A DNA stretch of 64,000 nt from Grammothele lineata (taxonomy: Eukaryota > Basidiomycota > Agaricomycetes > Polyporales > Polyporaceae): the NCBI GenBank assembly GCA_002150815.3, contig NDFF03000320.1:496001-560000 (forward strand), in the 5' to 3' direction. Under the pieces are notes generated by a model. The model searched no databases. It was not told the DNA's origin and was given only the letters and a program-made list of their open reading frames with translations. Position 1 is the first letter of the stretch, and the number at the start of each line of letters is the position of its first letter. The position numbers and the translations under genes are program-made. This document shows positions 36,401-47,251 of this stretch, in pieces.

Positions 36401-39400
36401 TCGTGCGTCCTTGGACGTCACCATGATGGTTCCCACGACTGCGGTACGGATCACGACTGCGTGCATTTCTGCGAATTCGAAGGCGCAAGTCACGGTAGTT
36501 CTGAGCCATGTGGTCTTCAGTCAGCTCATCATCCTTAGATCCTGTGCTGTTATACTCACTGTTCTATTTCCCAGAGCCGGTCATCCTGGAACACACCTGT
36601 AAGTTCATGTCCTAGCCCGAAGGCTTTTGAGGCTAGAACACTGTAGTGACGCTTGTGAAATAGATGTGACGTTTCAGCGCATCTCTGTGGAAAACCATGC
36701 AAGCTCACAGGCAAGAAAGGCTGCCAAGATGCCTGCACAAAGGTCTGTCCATATTGACAACCAGTACAAATGGCTCTGTGTTTCATGCTTATTATATCAC
36801 TAGGTGGTTGATCACGAAGACGAAATCCATATGTGCTCCGCAACAGTGCACGAGTGTGGCATAGTATGCGCATCTGATAAACCTCGGTGCCGACAGCGTG
36901 GTGACATCATGTGTTCTCTAGCCCTGTAGTTTGTCAAACATTCGTCTTCACAATGGGCGGCCATTTTCATGCGCAGGATTCTGTAAACTTGCCAGGTATG
37001 ATTTTGATGAGGCTGACAGGGCCACTCACTACGAGAATTTATCTGCTGACTGTACCCGTTTCAGCGACATCCCACACACTGAGCATCGATGTGACAATTC
37101 CCAATGCCCCGTAGACTGTCAACTGTGTAAACGGTTGTGCTCAGAACATGATCATCTTCACGGTCTCGATCCAGGCGCAATTCATCTCTGCGGGTACGCA
37201 TTTTATGCTGTTTGCCATAGATGGAGAACAGTCATACATCTAACTTCATAACAGGCAGGATCATGCGTGTCAAGCCCTGTGCACGGCGCAGGGCATTTGT
37301 CAGATTGATACAGCGCCACAGTCGGTTGAAGCAACCTTCACTGGCCGGCACGAAAGCTTCCAGTACACTAAGGTCATTTCCTTCGAACTACATCCTGTCC
37401 GATGTCTCAAGTACTGATTGATGCTTGACGGATTGTAGTACACGCAAGGTGAACATTGAAAGTCTCTTGCAGCATATCGCATCTCTCACTAACCTTTCTC
37501 ATTAGTGTCAAAGCGCCTACCTTGTGTCATCACTATTCCAGCAGGGGAAACAAAGCATGACGGCGCTCATTCCCACGACACAGGTCCAAGAACGTTCCAC
37601 TTCTGTGAAGAGCGGTAAGCTATAATTTGAATCTTTGAACAGTGTTGTTGCATCTTGCGGTGCTCATCATGGAAACATTCACTTATGCAGATGCCCTGAT
37701 TGCGGCTATTTTTGCACCTTACCGCTAGGTAAGTGATACCCCAGATCTACTATCCGCTACATACTATCCCTTGTCTCAATGTCTTAATCATGTCTAGGGC
37801 ACACTCAGGAGCACGACACCAGCCACGGCTCAATGGCAAGGACCAAGTGGGCTGTCGACGGTCCTGATGGAACTGCGCTCGAAGTCGATGGCCGGAAGTT
37901 CGGTGCAAACGACGAAGGCGCGCCAATGCTTTGCTCGATGTACTGCAGATCCCTAGGACGACATGCACACATCGACTGGTGCAGGACTGATCCCCAGGTA
38001 GCCTGCGCAGGGCCTGAGCATGAGCACATCAAGACACCCATGCAGCCTCAGCCAGCTAAGGCCAAGGATTGGATCACTCACCACATGCACTGGAAACGCA
38101 CTGGTACATACTCCCTCTAGTCTGCGTGTCTGTGGTTCAATATCTAATGTTTCTCTATAGGGTTCAAAGGTAACCAAGCATATCACCATTCCGAGTCCGC
38201 GGGCGCTTCATTGACAAACTACGTCAGACCCGTATCCTCAAGAAGATCAAGCAAACTTCGCGAAGTGGTATGTCATGATACGAGTCGGGATAATACTATT
38301 AGCTATAAGCACTCACCATGTCTATAACTTAGCGATAAGATGTGCAGCGGTAAGATTCTTTCATATAGATCATGACAAGACAGAAAAAATGAACGACCTT
38401 GTATTCAGGCCCGGAACATAATGCCACTGCGAATATGGCGGCCCAGCCGTCTTACTGCACTTTACCGATGTTGCATCCCCGCCAGCGCCTTGATCAGGCT
38501 CCGGCTAATGGCCTGGGATATATTTCTAACGACGGACATGCGTTTGCGTGCAGAAACCCCATTGTCCTGCGACAAGCTTTCCACGTGTACGTGCATGAAC
38601 CTTGAATGATTCAGCGACAAACGTATTGACCGGTGTGTGGCAGTATGTTCGTCATTGACAGGTATTGCACTGAGATTCTCCGTCAAATGTCTGCTTTGGC
38701 TCACCCATCCATTCTAACTTCCGCTGCTACACAAGGTCGAGCTCCATGACTTGCAATGACCGTCGCCCCCTGGACAACACGCCCACTACACAGGCGATCC
38801 GTCGTACCCACAACAACAGGCTTGGTGCCGTTTACTCGTCACTGCAAGGATTCTGGGAGGCACGACACCGGGCTGTCGCCGCTGGTGCTGCTGCCGGCGC
38901 AGCTCGTAGAGACGCTTATACCGTCATCTTGTTTAGTCACGAGGCCACAACAGCCCTGTCGCATGATTTCAACAGTACTCCGGCACAGCTCCTGAATGTC
39001 GTCCTCGGTTACCGGAGCTCCGGTGGAACGAATTTCACCGATGCCATAGCAGCAGCGCAACGCTCCATGGAGGCGCACTGGAGTACCGAGCGGTATGATG
39101 GCCGATAACGAGACCAGTTCATACTATTAACATGCGCATGGTACATAGCTCCCCTGTGATCATCTTCTTGTCCGACGGCGAGTGCGGGATTGGAGATGAA
39201 GTCATGCAAGATCTCTGCAGACGATCCATCGCTTTAGGGTATTGACAATCATTTCCCGTCAGCCGTTGTCAATCACACTGATATTTTTCAATACAGGAAA
39301 CCACTGTCCTTCCATGCTGTGGCTTTTGGGCCAAGCACGGGGCAGCTTCGACGGATGGCACAGATTGCCGCCGACGTTGAGAGTCGTGCCCCGCAAGATC

Positions 39401-39588
39401 CCCTTAATCCGCATGCGCTGGTCCCTTCCTCCTATCATGAGGCGTTGGACACGGTACGTACCAACACTCACGAGATGTCGGTCTAGGACACTCACTCCCG
39501 TATGCTTTAACAGGTACGCCTGGCAGAGACCTTCCTGGGCATTGCCGACTCTCTTGCGAAGCCTAGAGGCGCCCTTTTCCGTGGATAA
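30459..39588 (+). CDS. Giant GTPase / Cys-His-rich / vWA protein, tandem copy B
   Basis: 42 exons, 2233 aa: 30459..30516, 30601..30876, 30931..31123, 31171..31359, 31416..31611, 31666..31853, 31910..32164, 32215..32282, 32334..32955, 33007..33059, 33114..33309, 33369..33579, 33629..33837, 33899..34742, 34804..34828, 34882..35025, 35079..35152, 35203..35337, 35399..35436, 35487..35712, 35775..35799, 35865..35965, 36032..36519, 36575..36598, 36664..36742, 36804..36863, 36922..36995, 37065..37193, 37255..37372, 37439..37448, 37506..37614, 37691..37728, 37798..38103, 38161..38169, 38228..38267, 38333..38349, 38409..38586, 38644..38661, 38736..39092, 39149..39238, 39297..39453, 39514..39588. Same architecture as copy A with nearly every intron at the same place. 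G1 GEQSVGKS is at 1195-1202; MIDAS DRSSSM starts at D2007, with GGTN and LSDGE also present. Unlike A it has about 70 extra, probably disordered N-terminal residues and GT donors throughout. The GTPase core is almost identical to A; other parts look roughly 50-65% identical by eye. Confidence 0.88.
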
Positions 39589-40546
39589 CCTGTACGCCCG
39601 CTTGTGGGAATGATGGAGCAGTGACGGAAGTTTGGTGGGCCGGCTTGATGAGCACGAATGATTTCCTGGTATTATGACGCGTATATGTATTCCTGGACAC
39701 TTCAGTGGACAGGTCTTGGGGGGTAACATTGTCGAATCTTTGTATCAGATCTGGCGTATATAGTAGAAAAGGCATACCGCTGAGAACGACTTGCCTTGTA
39801 AGGGAAGAAAATCATTCACGTGAACATACCCACGATCATGTGCGGGCGATACGCTCAAATCGGACCGGAGGATTACTCAGCTTTGACGCTGAACTGCCGC
39901 CCGCTCAGCGCCGGTCGGATCGGGATCGGACTACTGAACGTTTCACGGCCGGAACAAGTCGATCTGAAGCTTGTCCCGACTCTTTGGCTTGGAGTTTGCT
40001 AGAGGAGGTTTACGAATATTGGGCCACACATTGCTTTGTAGCATTTTGTGGTAGGTGAGCTACGAGATAGGTTGGGACACGGTGTTTGTGTGCTATAGCT
40101 ATAGTGGCTGCTTGAGACCACAGCATTCAAAATTCTGGACACTTCAACGTTTGACTGCTCTGCGTTTTGTGGAGAGCATCTGTCGATTTTGCGTTCGCTT
40201 GGCCAGCAGTACTTAAGTGCACCCGCACTCTATCTAGGCTTGTAGTGTTTTCTCTACCGTGTGATGAGCACCTTCGAACACCTTCAACGGATTCCATCCT
40301 CGGATGTGCTGGCTCCGGAGGGAATTGCTGCAGCCTGCTCGCATCGGTCGAGCCGCCAGTGCCAGGCTCTCGGCCGTGTAGTGTGCACTGCTGACATTGC
40401 ACCCCTGGTAAAACTGCCAGATGATATGGCCGTACTGGCTTACTGTCTGAATTGCCAGGCACTCTGGTTGCAGAGGAAACCACATCCAACTCAGTGAAGC
40501 TTGAAGCTTGAAGGTCGGGCCACCGATCAGGAAAAGACAACACTCG

Positions 40547-40597
40547 GGGCGCTCGGGAGTCTCGAGAGCCACACGAGCCGGCGAGACTCGAGCGCCC
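40547..40597. repeat. Inverted repeat / hairpin
   Basis: Left arm 40547-40564 (GGGCGCTCGGGAGTCTCG) and right arm 40582-40597 (CGAGACTCGAGCGCCC) are complementary over 16 bp with one 2-nt bulge, separated by 17 nt. GC-rich, so the hairpin would be stable in DNA or RNA. Function unknown. Confidence 0.8.
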
Positions 40598-40629
40598 TGC
40601 CCCTGCTCGTGGCTGCTCAAGAGCGCTCA

Positions 40630-40643
40630 GGCCTCAGGCCTCA
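40630..40643. repeat. Short tandem repeat (GGCCTCA)x2
   Basis: Two perfect copies of the heptamer also found in three copies at 324-344. Recorded because it recurs; it may be chance in GC-rich DNA. Confidence 0.7.
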
Positions 40644-42001
40644 GGACGATTGCTTGATGACTGTGGCCGAGCAGTCAAACAGCCTGAGGTCGGACTATTC
40701 CTTGGTTCGCCTCAATCAGGCGCACGCATCACACAATAGAAGTCATCTCAGAACAATGCATTCGTAATGGGACGATCTGATGGGCTATATCATGGACGAA
40801 ATACTGCAACGCGCGGAGCAGGGCACCATCGCCTCACATCTGTCCACACAGGCTCTTTCAATCCCGGTAGCCGTATACCACACACTCCATGCCATACAAC
40901 CTACCAACTAGAGTACCCTATCTCATAGCGCTGCCTGCCGTGTAGCTCGGAATCGCCGGGAGTTGCAAGCGGACGTAAGCGGCTGGGTGGAGAGCGGCGT
41001 GCGAGAAGTAGGCGGGTGGAGAGCAGCCAGGCGGAGAGTGATGTGCATGCGAAGAGCGATGCGCACAGAGAGGCGTGCGCGTGGGTGGAGAGCAACGCAT
41101 TCTTGAACAGCTCTGTACGTGAAGACGAGTACTTATGTTCAGATTCGCCGGGCAACACGCGCAATAGGACATGACTTATTAAGGGAGAGACATTGTAGGC
41201 GGCACAAAAGGAACTGTGGGGCCTAAATACGACTGGACGTTGCAAGAGGTACCTGCCGAAGCGGGCGGTCCTACTGTGATTGCTGAAGGCGAGACATGCG
41301 GAAAGTGATACAGAAAAAGATGAGAAGGAGGGCATTGGGGGGAGAGGGGACACGGGGTGACTTACTTATGATGACTCCCTACCATATGCACGAGTCTTGT
41401 AGGCGGTGTACTCTGTATGCTTACCGAGAGGATGAGTTCCGTATCCAGGGAAGGGGTTTTGAGCTTGGAGGTCGCTTCAAAGTAGATTGCCCGAAGATGT
41501 TGATAACTTAGTTTTGAAACGAGCGCGAGAGGACGAGAGACAAGACGGAAGCAAGTCGAGCCTACGCGGCGTGGAGGAAAGCCTAGGCGCGGCGGAAGCG
41601 GAAAGACTCTAGGAGAGACTGAGGGCAAGACCAAGATACGTCAGCAGACCAGATCCGAAGCATCGTAAGTCTTCTTAAGCGGCGGCAAGACAGGGAGTTA
41701 GAGGAGTGGAGTGGAGGTCGCTGTCGCCGCCAGTGAGGCGGCGAAATTCGAGTGGTCTCTGCTCGGCATAATCGAGTCCGCTCGCGCGTGCTCGAGAGCT
41801 GTGCTTGCGTCTCGCGCGCCTCGGGAGCCTCGCAGGGGTCGCCCGAGCGAGCACTTTTTCCTCCAGTGATCGGCGCTGACTCTCGAAATTGTCAGCTCCT
41901 GTGCAGACGATGTTCAAGTCACATTGAGCAACAGCAGAGCTGCTGCAATGCTCTGTGAGCCTGAGCACATCATAACCTCGCAATCCCTGAAGTCTGAATT
42001 A

Positions 42002-42081
42002 AGTGGCCTGTCCCCAGCGGCGCTGCGTTAGCTCGAGCGCGGAGCGCGAGGGCTAACTCCGTCCGCTGGGGGCAGGCCACT
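42002..42081. repeat. 80-bp imperfect palindrome (possible MITE or structured RNA)
   Basis: The outer arms are 19 bp: left 42002-42020 (AGTGGCCTGTCCCCAGCGG) and right 42063-42081 (CCGCTGGGGGCAGGCCACT). They match at 18 of 19 positions, and the exception would be a G-U pair in RNA. Inside, GTTAGC/GCTAAC and CTCGAGCGC/GCGCGAG also pair, so the whole element folds back on itself. TTA/TAA-type sequence flanks both sides. It ends 46 bp before the predicted start of the orphan gene at 42128. Confidence 0.85.
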
Positions 42082-42127
42082 AATAAGACTATACGAAAGC
42101 AGAAGCATTATACATATAGCTACTGAA

Positions 42128-43061
42128 ATGTCTGTCTCCAGTGAGGAAAAGTGAGTACCTTCTGCTGCCAGTGACTCGTGCGTTCAATTGTGTCCAGGTC
42201 TGCCCGGAGGGCTATAACTATACAATCTGACGGTACTATGAACACGATTCTTCCATAGCTTGTACGATATCACTAGGTCGATGTAGGTTGAAGGCGCGAA
42301 TTCATATTGTTGTGTTTCCCAGTGACGTGAGCGTAGCTCTGGCTTGTGTCGACTTGCGATGGCTAGGATGGTAGAAACTCATCTAGGTGTCAAATTTCCC
42401 CATTGATAGTATTGCTCGTGCTCAACGTTTGAGCAAGCATTGTTGGATTCGTAGGTGGCTCTGGCTCTCGAATAGTGCCAGGGCTAACGGACTTGATTCT
42501 TCTTGTCAAGATTGTCAACGTTCGAAAAGTTCTACGGGTCTGCACATCAAATACACTTGTTACCATCCTCGACGGACCCATTGGCTCCTTCTGCTGCACA
42601 AATTGTCATACCTGATGACCACTGGTGCACGGTCGAGTCTGCTGGCACAGGGGCAGCCTACTTGTTGGGAGACGTCAAACATGGATTTCACGCTTTCTCC
42701 TTCGGTGATCGTTCGCTCTCCATAGATAGCGTGTTAAATCTTTCCGTTCGTTCGCGGTGCCGAGACGTAAGACCCACAGCGACGTCGTATCACAGGTGTC
42801 AGTGTTTTCTTACAGGAGTTATTCGACTTCGAAGGATTGGGAAGGCTGAGTCACATCGTGGACCTGGTCCATGGTGGACATCCCGATCAGCTGACGCCCG
42901 TCAGGCCAACATGCCTGACGTAAGCTTACGTTAACTTCACTAGACAAAGTGCCAAAGTCTGCTACCGCTCGCCCAACGCTCGCCCGAAGGGAGCCGCTTG
43001 TCGAACACTTCCATGGTTAGTCTCGATGTCAGTGGTAACGCAGGCAGTTTCTAACCTATGA
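42128..43061 (+). CDS. Unrecognised small multi-exon gene
   Basis: Predicted exons 42128..42150, 42198..42232, 42277..42326, 42387..42454, 42511..42766, 42816..42919, 42944..43061; 217 aa. I do not recognise the family. What can be seen: seven exons whose phases close, intron sizes of 24-60 nt, a basic segment CRLKARIHIVVFPSD, then FPIDSIARAQRLSKHCWI, STFEKFYGSAHQIHLLPSS, VIPDDHW, YLLGDVKHGFHAFSFGD and ELFDFEGLGRLSHIVD. The protein-like composition and regular splice sites argue for a gene. The weak donor after exon 4 (GTGGCT), the very short last intron (24 nt) and the lack of known motifs argue for caution. It may be a decayed gene. Its stop lies 9 bp before the Rtp1-like ATG, so the last exon could instead belong to a 5' leader of that gene. 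Confidence 0.4.
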
Positions 43062-43070
43062 ATCTTAGGC

Positions 43071-46000
43071 ATGGACAACAAAAGCAGGGAGGACTTATTT
43101 CAGGCAGCAATTATACTTACCGGCCCGTCGTCTTCAACCGAAGCGCGGCCCGCGGATCTGAAGGATGTTCTCCTTCGACGATTACAAGACTTCCATACTT
43201 TCGTGGGGGATTCAGAATATCCCCTAGAAATATCTCTTGAAGGGATCCAGTCCCTGACCGCAGTAGAAGCTCTCACAATCTTGGAACACTTGCACACCCG
43301 TATCGCGTTTCGCGAGCACGCTAAATCTCGATTCCAACCTCAGGATGGACCCGTCCGCGATGAGCGCAACGGCAGAAAAGACGACCCATCTCTCGTAGGA
43401 GCTCGCGATCTAGCACTAATACGCACCCTCGTGTCCATCGTCTTCAAATGGGCGGTGGAACCTCTCATCCAGCGCGTGGTGTCTGCAATCCCATCAACAT
43501 CGTCTTCACACGTTTCCAGAGGTGCGAGGATCATAGACCTCACGGGGCTTCCCCATGACTACGCTACTCTTTCTTCAATCTTGTTGCGACTTCTAGCTAT
43601 ACCGCTCTCCGATGGACTTTCAGCACCCCTAGTCCATTCCGCCGTGTCTGCAACGTTGCTGAATCAACACCTCTCTGACATACTCCCTCCATGTATCGTG
43701 ATCGGATGGTTGCCTAAGGCTTTTTCCTCGGAATCAATGCCCACAGCGGAGGCATTGCGACCGCAGGTCATGTATGTTCTATCCCGGTACGTCGTCCGAA
43801 CTCCCTCGTTGTATGAATCTACTCACGGTGTTCACAAGACTTCCCGTGTCCAAGGTTATCTCTGCCTTAGGACAAGGGCTGAACAAAGCTGCCGCTTCAT
43901 TGCCCTACATGCGAAAGACATGCACTTTTCTTCTGAGCCGGCAATTGCTTCGTCCAGACGGAATTAAGGGACTCTGTGAATCTGTCTTCGCGGAAGAAGA
44001 CGTTTCGACCGGTGACATATCCCTGGACAAATTGGAGCATGTCGCTCGTTTGCTGAGCACCGTTCCCTCCGGGATGAAAGCCGAGGTATGCTTTCAAAAT
44101 CCAGCTATAAGGACCCCTGCTCACGAAGAGCTATAAGGACTATTGCAATATCATGATTCCACGCATGCTACTCCTGCTAAGTTCAGACGAACGCGTACTA
44201 CCGTCCGCCCATCGAAGGGCGATTGCGTTCTCCTTGTCTCGGATGCTCACTCGCCAGGAAGTCTCGGCCTTGCATACCGCCACCTCCCAGATTGCATTCG
44301 CAACGCTGCATGATCCTATATTGCACGGTTCGTTGAGAATCCCTAGTTGATTGATATGAGCTGCTATTTATCTATATCGCAGGAACCGGCAATCTGTCTG
44401 CCGCAGCCTCTCTTCGTATCATTGAAGTGCTCCTGACGAACACAGATCCGTCACCGGATTTCATCACCACGCTTTTGACGCCGACTGTACCTTCTCTATA
44501 TGCACTTCATGTCTATTTAGAGACAACAAAAGCCTCGGATCCGACCCTACGAGAGACGTTGAAAGGCTTCCTAGACACCTGGGGGAGAGTCATCGGAACC
44601 ACAGAGATCATCGTGACCCTAAAGAAGATTATTGATGGGGAGGGAGGGACCTGGCGAATAGATATCGCGGGAGAGGTCTCAAGGAGCGAAACGTGAGGAA
44701 TGTATCTGCACCTGATGCAACTTTCGTCTAACAGCTTTCGAGCAGGTCCGACGCAGATTCTGAGCCTCTCTCATTGTTCACGCCTGAGAGTTTGAAGCAG
44801 GCCGAAGACGCGGGAGAGCTCGACATCGATTCCAATGTCCTTGGGCTGAAACCAGACCCTGTGCGATTGGTGAAGTTCGTTCAGGGGATCGGTCGAGGGG
44901 ACGTCTCTTCTGAGATGTTCGTCAAATTGCTGGAGGGCTATCGCGAGCTGAGGAGCCAGCCGAGCTCCGATCCCTTGAGGTACGCTCTGCTTGAGTTGAG
45001 CATTGATTATCCTCGTCTTGAACACCACTCTAGGACGCTGCTATATCTGCAGCTTGTACTCCAGATGCAGAAGCTCTCCGCTCACGACGCATCCGGCGTA
45101 CTCAAAACACCCGAACATATCCTGACCTTCATCAAACATGCGCTGGAGAGTCCGCGTTCTACGCATATACCGACGAAACAGGCCACACCAAGTGCCCAGC
45201 TCAGTATGGACAATCTTCGCATCGTACCTTTAGAGGAGGATGAGGTCGAAGACGGCGACAGTGACGATGAAGAGGAGGGCGGGAACTCTGAACAGCCAGT
45301 CGAAGACATTACGTCCACAGCTTTGAAGCTTTTGCTTGCGGTTCTAGAAGGTAGGTAGCGCAGCTGCCTGCTATCCAATGCTTACCGAATAGCGGCCCCT
45401 CGCAGCAAACCCTGATCTCTCCGCCCGGAACGCACCTATCCTCAACGAAATATTTGAGTCCTTGGATGCGCTCACACGGGTACCCAACGAGGACCTGCGG
45501 TCTCTCGCCCGCGAAGCACGGATGGTTATGACCGCGCGTCTCGCCTCGACCTCAACCTCCAGAGACAGACAATCTGCTAAATCTTCCGACGTCGAGTCTC
45601 CGCAGGAGACCTACCAAAAGGCGCTCAAGCTCCTCCAAGACCCGCTCCTGCCCGTGCGCGCCCACGGCCTCTTGCTCCTCCGACAGCTCGTATCCCCGAA
45701 GCCCGGGTCCGGGCCCGCGCTCGACCGCGCGCTCGTGCCCGGCATTCTCGCGATCTTCCTCCAAGCCGCGCAGGACGACGACTCGTACGTGTTCCTACAG
45801 GCCGTGCAGGGCCTCGCTGCGATGACGGATGGCTTCGGGCGCGACGTCCTCCGCGCGCTCGTGCGTGCGTACGCGGGCGGGCTTGACGACGCCCTCCAGG
45901 CGAGCGCGCTGTCTAAGCAGGACGTCGACGTGCGCACACGCGTCGGGGAGGCGCTTGGACAGGTAATTCGGCGATACGGGGAGGTTCTCCCCTCGTATGG

Positions 46001-46730
46001 TGCGTGCGCATCCTTCGTCTCCGTTGTGCTCGGGTTTGACGCTGAGCCTGGGACATCGCCGTTGCGCTCACCAGCGGAATTGCTCGTGCCACCGTTGTTC
46101 GGCGTTCTCCGTGCGCCGCACATCCCCACAGTGCTCCGTACGTCGGCGCTGTCACTCCTCACGCTGTGCGTCAAGACGAGCGCGCTCGCTGTCCTGCCGT
46201 ACTCGGTCGACCTTGCTGGGGCCATGGTCCATCTTCTCCAGCTCGAGTCTGTCTCTGCGAAGCCGGCCGACCGGCCTTCGCGACCCGAGAACCCTGAGAG
46301 CCTCTCCAGGCCGACAGGCACGCGACAGGCGCAGGACGACCACGGCGCAGGCGCACGAGACTCCAAGATGGACAAGGTTCGGGACGATGACGTGGAGGAC
46401 GCGTCCGGGAAGGCACCGCAGAAGGCGACGCGGGACGCGCAGCCCGCCCAGCCGACTTCCACGGACGCGAAGAGCCCACCGCTGCGGCGCTCCGCCCTGC
46501 ACTTCCTCGCGCTCCTCGTCCAGGCGTGCACCGCGCGTGTGTACGAGGGAGGCGAACGCGGCGACGCGGCGGGCGCGGCGCCTGCGCTGTTCCCGCCCCA
46601 GCTCATGAGACGCGCGAAGACGACACTGGGATACGTCGCCGCGACGGATGCAGACGATGTCGTGAGGGTGATGGCCCGGGAGACGACTCAGGGCCTGGAT
46701 CAGCTCGCCGAGGCCCTCATGGGGCTTTAG
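43071..46730 (+). CDS. RTP1: Rtp1/Tango6-like RNA polymerase II assembly factor
   Basis: Exons 43071..43786, 43839..44085, 44138..44327, 44383..44692, 44746..45350, 45406..46730; 1130 aa. Rtp1 is a HEAT/ARM-repeat protein that binds assembled RNA polymerase II subunits and helps their nuclear import in yeast; animals have Tango6. Recognition rests on the C-terminal part: ALKLLQDPLLPVRAHGLLLL followed by QLV, DDSYVFLQAVQGLAAM, RVGEALGQVIRRYGE and LRTSALSLLTLCV, the usual RTP1-C1 type repeat region, and a final RRSALHFLALLVQA helix typical of the C2 region. An acidic linker (EEDEVEDGDSDDEEEGG) lies near residue 650. The last exon has much higher GC than the first ones and is rich in Arg/Ala codons. 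The start follows a CTTAG, so an upstream noncoding or short coding exon is possible. Confidence 0.8.
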
Positions 46731-47251
46731 CGTGGATGCCGATTTCAATCCTCGTAAAGTGATATCCGGAGCCAAAGTGCGGTTTGTTACGGAGGTGTCG
46801 TGTAGAACGTACAGAATACAGACAAGCAATAGACATCATACTATTCCGGGGGACCGGGGGATGTGACTGAATGGGAATGGCACGATTGTGCCCTTATGGA
46901 GGAGTGTTTACGGCACCCACGACGGCAGCGCATGCGTGATGCTCGAGGGTAGTGCGGACTTGTATGCCCCGTATCTGTCCCAGCACCGGTGCGCGCAAGG
47001 GTGCTGAGTCAATATGAAGGCGTGCGCTTTGCTCTTGGTTCGGGCCCCGCGGGTCAGCGCACGCGCGTGACACTGACGACCTGCGGGGCGGCGTGCTCCT
47101 TCCAAACAGTGAGGCATGGCGCGGGCCGCTGTCTGGAACGAGGCGACGAACCGAAGGTGTGTAGGGAGCTCTGGGGCACGCGCGCACCACACGTCTCCGA
47201 GAGGAGACGAGAGGCGGGGGGACGACGCAACTCCGCGAGGATCACGAAGGC
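46731..47251. other. Convergent intergenic region, RTP1 / TRAPPC2L
   Basis: 521 bp between two convergent stop codons. Contains 3'UTRs and terminators presumably. Frames such as 46894-47190 minus are Arg-rich shadows without features; I see no gene. Confidence 0.5.

Larger units (their letters stand above)
39589..42127. other. Gene-poor spacer with hairpins and short repeats
   Basis: About 2.5 kb with no supported gene, the longest such stretch in the window. Open frames of up to about 140 codons (for example 40127-40543 minus, 40261-40497 plus) show no family features. It contains the hairpin at 40547-40597, the GGCCTCA doublet at 40630-40643, a GAAGCTT doublet near 40496, a G-rich GGAGAG-containing stretch at about 40975-41100, and the 80-bp imperfect palindrome at 42002-42081. 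I see no transposase, reverse transcriptase or long terminal repeats. It may be remains of decayed mobile DNA or a noncoding RNA locus. Confidence 0.5.

Noticed and set aside
36996..37064. Treating the segment between LAR and SDIPHTEH in copy B as coding
   Set aside because: It is stop-free and in frame, but it has intron ends (GTATGA...CAG) and the matching position in copy A is an intron with a GC donor; splicing gives equal exon lengths (74 and 129 nt) in both copies.
39705..40620. Open frames of 70-140 codons in the gene-poor spacer
   Set aside because: No domain features, no consistent splice partners and no amino-acid pattern typical of transposases or reverse transcriptases.
45611..46606. 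A 331-codon antisense frame opposite the last RTP1 exon
   Set aside because: Arg/Ser-rich, without motifs; explained by high GC in the sense coding exon, which carries the recognisable HEAT-type repeats.
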